Of a DNA stretch of 16,024 nucleotides, positions 1-5,719 are shown piece by piece. The notes beneath the pieces were generated by a model. The model worked only from the letters and a program-made list of their open reading frames with translations. It was not told the origin of the DNA and ran no database searches. The DNA comes from Bacillota bacterium. GTDB taxonomy: Bacteria; Bacillota; Clostridia; DSM-8532. The stretch covers positions 1 through 16,024 of the forward strand of contig JAEXRM010000197.1 in the NCBI GenBank assembly GCA_023440865.1. The letters run 5' to 3'. The translations under genes and the position numbers were made by a program. Each line of letters opens with the position of its first letter. Positions within the stretch are counted from its first letter, which is position 1.

Positions 1-2
1 GC

Positions 3-62
3 CGGGAGGACGCCCAGCTGTACTGTGTGAATCCCGACGTCCTGAAACGCATGCTGGCGTGA
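3..62 (+). CDS. C-terminal end of an unidentified upstream gene (partial)
   Basis: An open frame runs from the window edge to a TGA at 60-62 and encodes REDAQLYCVNPDVLKRMLA. Only 19 codons are visible, so no family can be named. The stop lies 12 bases before the ATG of the first ATP-grasp gene, on the same strand and with no terminator between, so this is probably the upstream member of the same operon and may bear on the function of the ATP-grasp pair. That the frame is real rests on the tight spacing and on the absence of any other explanation for the sequence ahead of 75. Confidence 0.5.
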   Translation, partial: REDAQLYCVNPDVLKRMLA

Positions 63-74
63 GGGTGGATTGCG

Positions 75-1013
75 ATGACGGGATGGATCGTATCCAACGG
101 CGGTTTGCGCCAGCACAAGTTCACAGAGCAGCTCGACTGGATGGAAAACACGCTGCGGGAGGCCGGTGTGGAAGCCGTGCAGCTGATGAACCAGGAACTG
201 ACGCCGGGCGTTGTGGACGGCTCCGCATGCATTCTGCGCGGAGGCTGTGTGCATGGAGGCGCTGGGGTGGCGCCCATGCCGGATTTCGTGCTGTTCTGGG
301 ACAAGGATGTCCGCCTGGCGTCATGGATGGAACGGGCCGGGTTCCGTCTGTTCAACAGCGCGCGCGCCATCGCCGACTGCGACGACAAGAGCGCCACGCA
401 CCGCATCCTTTCCGGGCAGGGCATCCCGATGCCCGACACGCTCGTCGCGCCCTTCTGCTATCCGGGACTGCTGCCGGAGAACGACCCCTATGTCCGGACA
501 GTGGGTGAGCGGCTCGGGTATCCGGTGGTCGTCAAGGAATGCTACGGATCCTTCGGCGCGCAGGTGTACCTGGCGGAGAAGGAGGAAGATCTCGTGGCGC
601 TGCATGCGCGCCTTGCCCACGTACCCCATCTGTGCCAGCGTTTTGTCGGTGCCAGCCGGGGACGGGATGTCCGCCTGCAGGTGGTGGGCGATCGAGTGGT
701 TGCGGGCATGTACAGGCATTCGGAAACCGATTTCCGCGCCAATGTCTCCGCCGGCGGCGCCATGCTGCCCTTTGATCCTCCGGCATCCTTCCGCAGGCTG
801 GCCGTCCGCTCCGCGCAGCTGCTGGGGGCCGATTTTGCCGGTGTGGACATGCTGTTTGACGAGGCGGGGGAACCGCTCGTCTGCGAAGTCAATTCCAACG
901 CACACATGCGGAACATCCACACCTGCACGGGCGTGGACGTGCCCCGCGAAATCATGTCCTGGATCCTGTTCCGCCTTGGAGGACAAAGAAATGGAGCCGA
1001 TGGGCCGGTCTGA
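75..1013 (+). CDS. RimK-like ATP-grasp ligase (first of a tandem pair)
   Basis: This 312-residue protein carries an ATP-grasp fold of the RimK/LysX type, a family that joins a carboxylate to an amine through an acyl-phosphate. Visible landmarks are DDK at 103-105 at the start of the central domain, the nucleotide-binding segment GYPVVVKECYGSFG at 148-161 with Lys154, RDVRLQVVGDRVVAGMYR at 197-214, FRANVSAGG at 220-228, Asp258 in FAGVDML, and the magnesium-ligand motif CEVNSNAHMRN at 270-280 (Glu271, Asn273). The N-terminal 70 residues form the usual RimK-like pre-domain. A GGTGG-type Shine-Dalgarno precedes the ATG. The 3' end overlaps the next ATP-grasp gene by 23 bases, so the two are almost certainly cotranslated. 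Substrate is unknown: peptide, amino-acid or cofactor ligase are all possible. The ATP-grasp call is firm; a more exact name is not supported. Confidence 0.88.
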   Translation: MTGWIVSNGGLRQHKFTEQLDWMENTLREAGVEAVQLMNQELTPGVVDGSACILRGGCVHGGAGVAPMPDFVLFWDKDVRLASWMERAGFRLFNSARAIADCDDKSATHRILSGQGIPMPDTLVAPFCYPGLLPENDPYVRTVGERLGYPVVVKECYGSFGAQVYLAEKEEDLVALHARLAHVPHLCQRFVGASRGRDVRLQVVGDRVVAGMYRHSETDFRANVSAGGAMLPFDPPASFRRLAVRSAQLLGADFAGVDMLFDEAGEPLVCEVNSNAHMRNIHTCTGVDVPREIMSWILFRLGGQRNGADGPV

Positions 1014-1914
1014 TACGCCACGGCCGCCCGCGGACACTGTGCCGGACGGCTGGCTGATATACCGTGAACATGACTACCTGGCGAACCGGGCGTTCGCCGA
1101 CCGACTGGTTGCAGCCGCGCAACGGCACGGCCTGTCGCTGCTCCCTGTGATGCACGAGACGCTGGCCTTCGGGGTTGGGAACGGACGCCCGTTCGCGACC
1201 GTCACAGCGCCGGGGTCCAAGGGCGCACCCGCGTTTGCGATCCAGCGGGCTGTGGATCCTTTCCTGGCCCAGCACCTGGAGCTCATGGGCGTACGTGTCT
1301 TCAACCGGGCATCCGTCTCGTGGATGTGCAATGACAAGGCATGGACGTACCAGGCCGTCTCCGGGCTCGGTGTACCGATGCTGCCGACGCTGTTCGCCGA
1401 TCGGGAAGCCCTTCCGGCCCTGGCGGGCTGTCAGCCCTGGCCGGTTGTTGTCAAGGCGGTGGGCGGCAGAAGCGGAAAACAGGTCCACCTGGCCGGGGAT
1501 GAGGCGGCATATCGGGCCCTGTGCGCCAGCCTGCCGCCGGGTCGATATGTGGTGCAACCCCTATGTGGCAGGCCGGGCACGGACATCCGTGTCTTCGTCG
1601 TCGCCGGCGAGGTGGTGGCCGCGATTCGCCGGCAGTCCTCGGAGGAGGGGGTCCTTGGATTTCGGGCCAACTATTCCCTGGGCGGGCACGCGCGGGTGCA
1701 TGAGCTGACGGCGGCGGAGCGGGCGCTGGTCAGCCGCATCACATCGGCCTTTGCATTCGACTACGTCGGCATCGATTTTCTGCTCGATGCCGATGGGGGC
1801 TTTCTGTTCAACGAGATCGAGGATGCCGTGGGCAGCCGAACCCTGAGCGCCTGCACGGACATCGACATCGCGGACCTGTTTCTGGCCCATGTGAGCCGGT
1901 CTCTCCAACGGTAG
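991..1914 (+). CDS. RimK-like ATP-grasp ligase (second of a tandem pair)
   Basis: The 307-residue product is a second ATP-grasp protein, clearly homologous in layout to its upstream neighbour but divergent in sequence. Landmarks are NDK at 114-116, WPVVVKAVGGRSGKQVHL at 150-167 (Lys155), TDIRVFVVAGEVVAAIRR at 197-214, GFRANYSLGG at 223-232, Asp262 in YVGIDFLL and FNEIEDAVGSRTL at 273-285. Aligning the C-terminal CT-DIDI segments of the two proteins puts Glu275 on the first protein's Glu271, but its partner Asn273 is replaced by Glu277, so the metal-binding E-x-N is here E-x-E. The start at 991 is chosen because GGAGG at 978-982 sits 8 bases before it; the frame stays open far upstream only as a shadow of the first gene. 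The ATG lies inside the upstream gene, indicating translational coupling. Substrate unknown. Confidence 0.87.
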   Translation: MEPMGRSDTPRPPADTVPDGWLIYREHDYLANRAFADRLVAAAQRHGLSLLPVMHETLAFGVGNGRPFATVTAPGSKGAPAFAIQRAVDPFLAQHLELMGVRVFNRASVSWMCNDKAWTYQAVSGLGVPMLPTLFADREALPALAGCQPWPVVVKAVGGRSGKQVHLAGDEAAYRALCASLPPGRYVVQPLCGRPGTDIRVFVVAGEVVAAIRRQSSEEGVLGFRANYSLGGHARVHELTAAERALVSRITSAFAFDYVGIDFLLDADGGFLFNEIEDAVGSRTLSACTDIDIADLFLAHVSRSLQR

Positions 1915-1956
1915 GGGGCGCGGGGATTCGTTGTGTCATGCATGGCGCAGGCACAT

Positions 1957-1984
1957 AAAAAACGGAGGGGAAACCCCCTCCGTT
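1957..1984 (-). terminator. Rho-independent terminator of the HU gene
   Basis: Read on the minus strand, a 10-bp perfect stem (AACGGAGGGG / CCCCTCCGTT) closes a GTTT loop and runs into a T-tract (complement of the A-run 1957-1962). It starts about 20 bases after the HU stop codon. On the plus strand there is no T-run after the stem, so it would work poorly for the ATP-grasp genes that converge on it. Confidence 0.9.
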
Positions 1985-2006
1985 CCTGCACCGTGCACAC
2001 GGTCAC

Positions 2007-2309
2007 TTACTTCTTCTTGGCAGCCTTCTTTTCCTTGACATTGACCTTTTCCTTGAGGTCCTTGCCTGCACGGAAGGCCGGCGCCTTGGAGGCGGCGATC
2101 TTGATCTTGGCCTTGGTCTGCGGGTTCACACCGGTACGGGCGGCCCTTTCCTTGACCTCGAACGTTCCGAAACCAACCAGGGTAACCTTCTCGCCTTTGG
2201 CCAGGGACTCCTCGACGCTTTCCACAAAGCTGTTCAGGGCCGTCTCGGCATCCTTCTTGCTGAAGCCGGTCTTTTTGGCAATGCTTTGAACCAGATCCGC
2301 CTTGTTCAT
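2007..2309 (-). CDS. hup: DNA-binding protein HU
   Basis: The 100-residue product is a bacterial HU (HU/IHF family), a dimeric histone-like protein that bends and compacts DNA. It begins MNKADLVQSIAKKTGFSKKD and has the family signature GFGTFEVKERAARTGVNPQT at 46-65, covering the turn and the start of the DNA-gripping beta-arm, followed by PAFRAGKDLK near the end. The C-terminus runs past the usual 90-92 residues with a lysine-rich tail, KEKKAAKKK, which would add unspecific DNA affinity. The start is set by MNK and by an AAGGGG Shine-Dalgarno at 2318-2323; the open frame 5' of it contains the promoter and is not coding. It has an extended -10 promoter and a strong terminator, so it can be transcribed alone, though read-through from the Smr gene 101 bases upstream is possible. 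Confidence 0.96.
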   Translation of the reverse strand: MNKADLVQSIAKKTGFSKKDAETALNSFVESVEESLAKGEKVTLVGFGTFEVKERAARTGVNPQTKAKIKIAASKAPAFRAGKDLKEKVNVKEKKAAKKK

Positions 2310-2355
2310 GGCTGTTTCCCCTTTCAAATCGTGTGTTGGGAACGAGTTCAGGCAT

Positions 2356-2364
2356 ATTCTATCA
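2356..2364 (-). promoter_or_regulatory. Extended -10 promoter for HU
   Basis: On the minus strand TGATAGAAT gives an extended -10 (TGnTAGAAT), about 40 bases before the HU Shine-Dalgarno. No good -35 lies at 16-18 bases; a TTGCAT element at 2385-2390 is too far (23 bases). Extended -10 promoters often work without a -35, so this is the best candidate in the Smr-HU gap. Confidence 0.5.
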
Positions 2365-2410
2365 CAAAACCGTCCGATTACCATATGCAATTTCATGATT
2401 CAAGCACTTT

Positions 2411-2773
2411 TTATGGCTTTTTTTCACGCATCAGCACCATGGAAATGCCGTTGTTGTGCCTTCCGAGGTCACGGTCGGACCGCAGCGTGTCGCAAGCATC
2501 GAGAAACCTGATTGCCTCCGGATTGAATATTTCCCATTTATCCCCTGGAATCCATCCGGTGATGGCCTTCTTTCCCTTGAGCCGCTCCAACTCCTGCTGG
2601 ATGGCGACGCGCAGACGACCGCCCGTGCCGGACGAGCCATAGCCGTGGATGAGCTTGACCGCGATGACGCCGTGCGCCCGTGCCGTGGCAAGCTCGCCGC
2701 TGAGGCGGCGGAGTGCCGTGTCGACCGTGGGCATGCCTACTTCGAGATTGACCGTGATGAATGCGCGCAACAT
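2411..2773 (-). CDS. Small Smr-domain (MutS2 C-terminal-like) protein
   Basis: The 120-residue product resembles a stand-alone Smr domain. The diagnostic stretch is VIAVKLIHGYGSSGTGGRLR, matching the family's V-x-I-I-H-G-x-G-x-G-x-L-R core, followed by a helical segment (VAIQQELERLKGKK). Smr domains of MutS2-type proteins nick or bind structured nucleic acid. The protein starts MLRAFITVNLEVGMPTVDTAL, where GMPTVDTAL would form the first helix; the LDLHG motif that starts many Smr domains is absent and replaced by FITVNLEVG, so nuclease activity cannot be assumed. The start at 2773 is chosen over an ATG 45 bases further out because AGGAG at 2778-2782 is well placed. It lies upstream of HU on the same strand, and divergent from glpK. 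The cellular role is not known. Confidence 0.75.
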   Translation of the reverse strand: MLRAFITVNLEVGMPTVDTALRRLSGELATARAHGVIAVKLIHGYGSSGTGGRLRVAIQQELERLKGKKAITGWIPGDKWEIFNPEAIRFLDACDTLRSDRDLGRHNNGISMVLMREKKP

Positions 2774-2808
2774 GTCGTCTCCTGTGGATCCCGTTTCCTG
2801 CTGCGCTG

Positions 2809-2817
2809 ATTGTAACA
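2809..2817 (-). promoter_or_regulatory. Extended -10 promoter candidate for the Smr gene
   Basis: The minus strand reads TGTTACAAT, an extended -10 (TGnTACAAT), about 26 bases before the Smr Shine-Dalgarno. No convincing -35 accompanies it. It is nearly a mirror image of the glpK -10 candidate on the other strand. Confidence 0.45.
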
Positions 2818-2841
2818 CGCGCGCACGATGCCGCGCCAGCG

Positions 2842-2850
2842 TGATACAAT
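2842..2850 (+). promoter_or_regulatory. Extended -10 promoter candidate for glpK
   Basis: TGATACAAT at 2842-2850 is an extended -10 (TGnTACAAT). A start near 2857 would give a leader of about 65 bases that is rich in hairpins. There is no good -35 at the right distance. Confidence 0.5.
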
Positions 2851-2872
2851 ACCATCGACGGCGTCACGGCGC

Positions 2873-2916
2873 GCGGGGCGTTTCCTGCCCCGCCCTGCGG
2901 GCGCGGCAGGGGGGAG
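2873..2916 (+). promoter_or_regulatory. Mutually exclusive hairpins in the glpK leader
   Basis: GCGGGGC (2873-2879) pairs perfectly with GCCCCGC (2887-2893) across a 7-base loop. CCTGCC (2884-2889) can instead pair with GGCAGG (2905-2910), which abuts the Shine-Dalgarno GGGGAG at 2911-2916. The two structures share 2887-2889, so they cannot form together. Neither is followed by a T-run, so this is not an ordinary terminator. A regulatory role is inferred only. Confidence 0.35.
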
Positions 2917-2922
2917 AAGCGC

Positions 2923-4416
2923 ATGCGCGATCGGATTCTCGCACTCGACCAGGGAACCACCAGTTCCCGCGCCATCGTGTATGGTGCGGACGGAACGCCG
3001 CTCGGCATGAGCAGCAGGCCGCTCACGCAGCACTATCCCCGGCCCGGATGGGTCGAGCATGATGCGAGGGAAATCCTCGCCACGCAGGTGGAGGCGGCCC
3101 GCGAGGCGATGGCCGCAACGGGAACCGGGCCGGATTCGATCGCCGGCATCGGCATCACGAACCAGCGCGAAACGGTCGTCGTGTGGGACCGCGTCACCGG
3201 CGAGCCCGTCCATCACGCCATCGTCTGGCAATGCCGCCGCACGTCGGACCTGTGCCGCCGCTGGCAGACAGAGGGACTCGAGCCGATGCTGCGCGAGAAG
3301 ACCGGCCTGCTCGCGGACGCCTATTTCTCCGGCACGAAAATCATGTGGCTGCTGGAGAACGTGCCCGGTCTGCGTGAGCGCGCGGGCCGCGGCGAACTGC
3401 TGGCGGGCACCGTCGACACCTGGCTGGTCTGGCAGCTGACCGGCGGCCGGTGCCATGTGACCGATCCTTCGAATGCCTCGCGCACGTTGCTGTTCAACCT
3501 GCACACGTGCGTCTGGGATGCGGATCTGCTGCATTTGGCCGGCATTCCGGCATCCATGCTGCCGCAGGTGGTTCCCTCGTCGGGGCGCATGGGGGAGACG
3601 GACGCCCACTGGTTCGGCGCCCCCATCCCGATCGCGGGCATGGCGGGCGATCAGCAGGCGGCCCTGTTCGGTCAGGGCTGCCTGGGGCCGGGCAGTGTCA
3701 AGAACACCTACGGAACGGGTTGCTTCATCCTGATGAACACGGGAGACCAGCCTGTGTTCTCAAAGAACCGGCTGTTGACGACCGTTGCGTGGGACATCGG
3801 CAACGGCCCCGTCTACGCGCTCGAGGGCAGTGTCTTCAATGCCGGCTCCGCCATTCAGTGGCTGCGGGACGGCCTGCGCGTTGTGGAGAGCGCACAGGAG
3901 GCCGATCGGCTGGCGGAATCCGTCCCCGACTCCGGCGGTGCGTTCTTTGTGCCCGCCTTCACCGGTCTTGGCGCGCCCTGGTGGGACATGTACGCCCGCG
4001 GCACCCTCACCGGCCTGACGCGCGGCACCACGAAGGAACACCTGGTCCGTGCCGTGCTGGAGTCGATCGCATACCAGTCGCGGGAAGTCTTCGAGGCGAT
4101 GGTGACCGATTCGGGCGTGCCCCTGCGCCGCCTGCGCGTCGATGGCGGTGCGAGCCGCAGCGACATGCTGATGCAGTTCCAGGCGGATCTGATCGGGCTG
4201 GACGTGGTGCGCCCCGCCAACATCGAAACCACCGCAGCCGGCGCCGCGAAACTCGCCGCGCTGGCTGTGGGCCTCCGCGGCCACGAAGGCGAGGATGCCG
4301 ATTGCGCGCAATGCCGCGTCTTCCATCCGACGATGCCGCGTGAACGGGCCAACGGCCTGCAGGCTGTCTGGCGCAGGGCGGTCGATCGCTCGCGCGGCTG
4401 GATGGAGGCGGAATGA
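2923..4416 (+). CDS. glpK: Glycerol kinase
   Basis: The 497-residue protein, of normal family length, phosphorylates glycerol with ATP to sn-glycerol 3-phosphate in the cytoplasm. It has the FGGY-kinase phosphate-binding start ALDQGTTSSRAIVY (7-20), the substrate segment TNQRETVVVWDR (79-90) with WQCRRT (102-107), AGMAGDQQAALFGQ (238-251), TYGTGCFILMNTG (262-274), GLGAPWWD and the C-terminal VDGGASRSD adenine-site motif. His229 in DAHWFGAPIPIAG aligns with the histidine that Gram-positive glycerol kinases use for activation by phospho-HPr of the sugar phosphotransferase system, so PTS control is likely. GGGGAG at 2911-2916 sets the start. No glpF, glpD or glpP is adjacent; the gene stands alone and runs convergently into the TadG-like gene with only 12 bases between the stops. 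Confidence 0.97.
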   Translation: MRDRILALDQGTTSSRAIVYGADGTPLGMSSRPLTQHYPRPGWVEHDAREILATQVEAAREAMAATGTGPDSIAGIGITNQRETVVVWDRVTGEPVHHAIVWQCRRTSDLCRRWQTEGLEPMLREKTGLLADAYFSGTKIMWLLENVPGLRERAGRGELLAGTVDTWLVWQLTGGRCHVTDPSNASRTLLFNLHTCVWDADLLHLAGIPASMLPQVVPSSGRMGETDAHWFGAPIPIAGMAGDQQAALFGQGCLGPGSVKNTYGTGCFILMNTGDQPVFSKNRLLTTVAWDIGNGPVYALEGSVFNAGSAIQWLRDGLRVVESAQEADRLAESVPDSGGAFFVPAFTGLGAPWWDMYARGTLTGLTRGTTKEHLVRAVLESIAYQSREVFEAMVTDSGVPLRRLRVDGGASRSDMLMQFQADLIGLDVVRPANIETTAAGAAKLAALAVGLRGHEGEDADCAQCRVFHPTMPRERANGLQAVWRRAVDRSRGWMEAE

Positions 4417-4428
4417 CGGGCCTGGCGC

Positions 4429-5370
4429 CTACCTGACGAGCCGGACGCCGTAGAGGCCGTAGTCCTCTTGGTCGACCGCGCTCTCACCGGAGGTGACGCT
4501 GCGCACGAAGGTGCCGTGCACGATGCTCTCCCGCCCGACGCCCTCGACGCCGGTCAGGAAGAAGGATGCGAAGCCGGTGATGGTGACCGTGGATCGACCG
4601 TTCACGTCAAGCGTGTCGACGATGACGATGGTGATCAGTCGCGGACAGTCCGGCTCAAAGCTCTGCGGCGTGCATTTGGGATTGTGGGTGCACTCGCTGA
4701 TCAGCTCCGTGACGCCTGTTTCCGTCGGACCGCTCATGTTGCCGGGTTCGGTGTCGATCTGGTCGCCGACCATCAGCCGGCCGCTGTAGCCCGACACGAT
4801 GTTGTTCAGGTACGTTTTCGCGCCGGCCCCGCCAAGCTCGATGGCTCCATAATTGCCGGTCGTGCCGCTGCCGCCGCCTTCCTTGAGCGTGTAGTCGGCG
4901 CCGATGACCAGCGGCATCTGTTCGATGGCGAAGGGACGGATGCCCGTGTTGACGCCCGCCACCGGCAGGACGCTGCCCATGGCGGAGGCCTGCGCGGTCG
5001 CCCCGTCGATGCCGAGGATGCGGCCGAGTCCGTAGGGGACGGGATTGGATGCGGTCAGGGCCACCGTGTTGGCGGCATGGTCGATGGACAGGTCGAAAGC
5101 GACATCGGCGAAGCCGTTTTTCTGCAGATAGGAGGCGGCCGTGGTGCGTTCCGTGCCCGGGCGCTCGATATAGGCGCGTGCGGCAGCCAAGGTGGCGGCG
5201 TCCACCGCGTTGTTCAGGCGCGCCTTTTCGATGGCGAGCATGCCGACATCGGTCACCAGTGCCGCCGCGACGGCGATGCAGGTGAGGGAGATGGCGAAAA
5301 ACACCATCGACATGCCGCTGTTGCTCTTGAGCAGGCGACCCGCGGTTGTCTTGTCGAAACGGATGCGCAT
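4429..5370 (-). CDS. TadG-like (Flp pilus-assembly type) membrane protein
   Basis: The 313-residue protein begins with a basic stretch and SNSGMSMVFFAISLTCIAVAAALVTDVG, a single N-terminal hydrophobic segment (about 21-41) followed by the DVGMLAIEKARLNNAVDAATLAAARAY helix that marks TadG/TadE-like proteins (putative Flp pilus-assembly family). These are anchored with the bulk outside the membrane. The rest is an extracellular beta-rich domain, with GGGSGTTGNYG at about 175-185 and four cysteines clustered in the later part (CTHNPKC and a following PDCPR). A strong AAAGGAGG Shine-Dalgarno lies at 5377-5384. No tadA, tadB, tadC, prepilin or peptidase gene is visible in the window, so it is an orphan here. 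It could serve in a pilus encoded elsewhere or have an envelope role of its own. Family call is good, function unproven. Confidence 0.8.
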   Translation of the reverse strand: MRIRFDKTTAGRLLKSNSGMSMVFFAISLTCIAVAAALVTDVGMLAIEKARLNNAVDAATLAAARAYIERPGTERTTAASYLQKNGFADVAFDLSIDHAANTVALTASNPVPYGLGRILGIDGATAQASAMGSVLPVAGVNTGIRPFAIEQMPLVIGADYTLKEGGGSGTTGNYGAIELGGAGAKTYLNNIVSGYSGRLMVGDQIDTEPGNMSGPTETGVTELISECTHNPKCTPQSFEPDCPRLITIVIVDTLDVNGRSTVTITGFASFFLTGVEGVGRESIVHGTFVRSVTSGESAVDQEDYGLYGVRLVR

Positions 5371-5396
5371 GGGAGGCCTCCTTTCGGTGGGATCCA

Positions 5397-5407
5397 GATA
5401 TTGTATG
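5397..5407 (-). promoter_or_regulatory. -10 element for the TadG-like gene, sporulation-sigma-like
   Basis: The minus strand reads GGCATACAATATC around 5394-5408, just upstream of the Shine-Dalgarno. CATACAAT fits the known sigma-E -10 and CATACAATA the sigma-K pattern CATAnnnTA; TACAAT would also pass as a sigma-A -10, but the -35 position (GAGTAC) does not resemble TTGACA. The sigma-E -35 is not convincing either. Assignment to a sigma factor is a guess. Confidence 0.35.
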
Positions 5408-5543
5408 CCTTCCGTTATCAGAGTACTCCCTTTTTCGACGTTTTTCCACCTCCGGGCGTCATGGGGGCATGGGTCGAAAGTCCCGATCTTCCCGGGTCAT
5501 CATCCGTCGAAAGGCCCATTCGGCCTGCAGGCGCGTCGTGCGG

Positions 5544-5573
5544 TGTACAACCGCCCCCATGGCAGGCTATAAT
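5544..5573 (+). promoter_or_regulatory. Sigma-A-type promoter for the SpoIID-like gene
   Basis: TGTACA at 5544-5549 (4 of 6 to TTGACA), an 18-base spacer and a perfect TATAAT at 5568-5573. Transcription would begin near 5580 and leave a leader of about 140 bases. Confidence 0.6.
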
Positions 5574-5605
5574 GGAGGACAGATCATCGTGGCGGATCCG
5601 GGCCT

Positions 5606-5668
5606 GGCGGGCATGACCCGCCCGACGGACTTCGGGCGGATCGGCCGGATCGGCCGGTCCTGCCGAAG
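5606..5668 (+). promoter_or_regulatory. Structured leader: two hairpins and a 9-base tandem repeat
   Basis: GGCGGG (5606-5611) pairs with CCCGCC (5617-5622) over a CATGA loop. Next, CTTCGG (5630-5635) pairs with CCGAAG (5663-5668), enclosing two tandem copies of GGATCGGCC (5638-5646, 5647-5655), which can fold on themselves. No T-run follows. It lies wholly in the predicted leader of the SpoIID-like mRNA; any control role is inferred. Confidence 0.35.
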
Positions 5669-5719
5669 CGGAACGGGCGGATGGCTGCCGGAGCTGGCGG
5701 CGCAACGGAAAGAGGCGAC

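Larger units (their letters stand above)
5371..5719. other. Divergent control region between TadG-like and SpoIID-like genes
   Basis: This 349-base gap carries no convincing gene. From left to right it holds the TadG-like Shine-Dalgarno and -10 element (minus strand, to 5405), about 130 bases without recognised signals, a sigma-A-type promoter (5544-5573, plus strand), and a 146-base leader for the SpoIID-like gene with two hairpins and a short tandem repeat. A 14-codon open frame starting at 5572 (MEDRSSWRIRAWRA) has no ribosome site and overlaps the -10 box, so it is not called. Confidence 0.6.

Noticed and set aside
211..990. Apparent long fusion ORF leading into the second ATP-grasp
   Set aside because: The frame before 991 is a shadow of the first ATP-grasp gene, has Arg/Ser/Pro-rich nonsense composition, and a good Shine-Dalgarno sits right before 991.
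4468..5616. Plus-strand open frame (382 codons) opposite the TadG-like gene
   Set aside because: Its composition is Gly/Arg/Asp-rich without motifs. The opposite strand has a signal anchor, a family signature and a strong ribosome site.
5572..5616. 14-codon upstream open frame in the SpoIID-like leader
   Set aside because: The ATG overlaps the -10 box and would not be in the transcript; no ribosome site.
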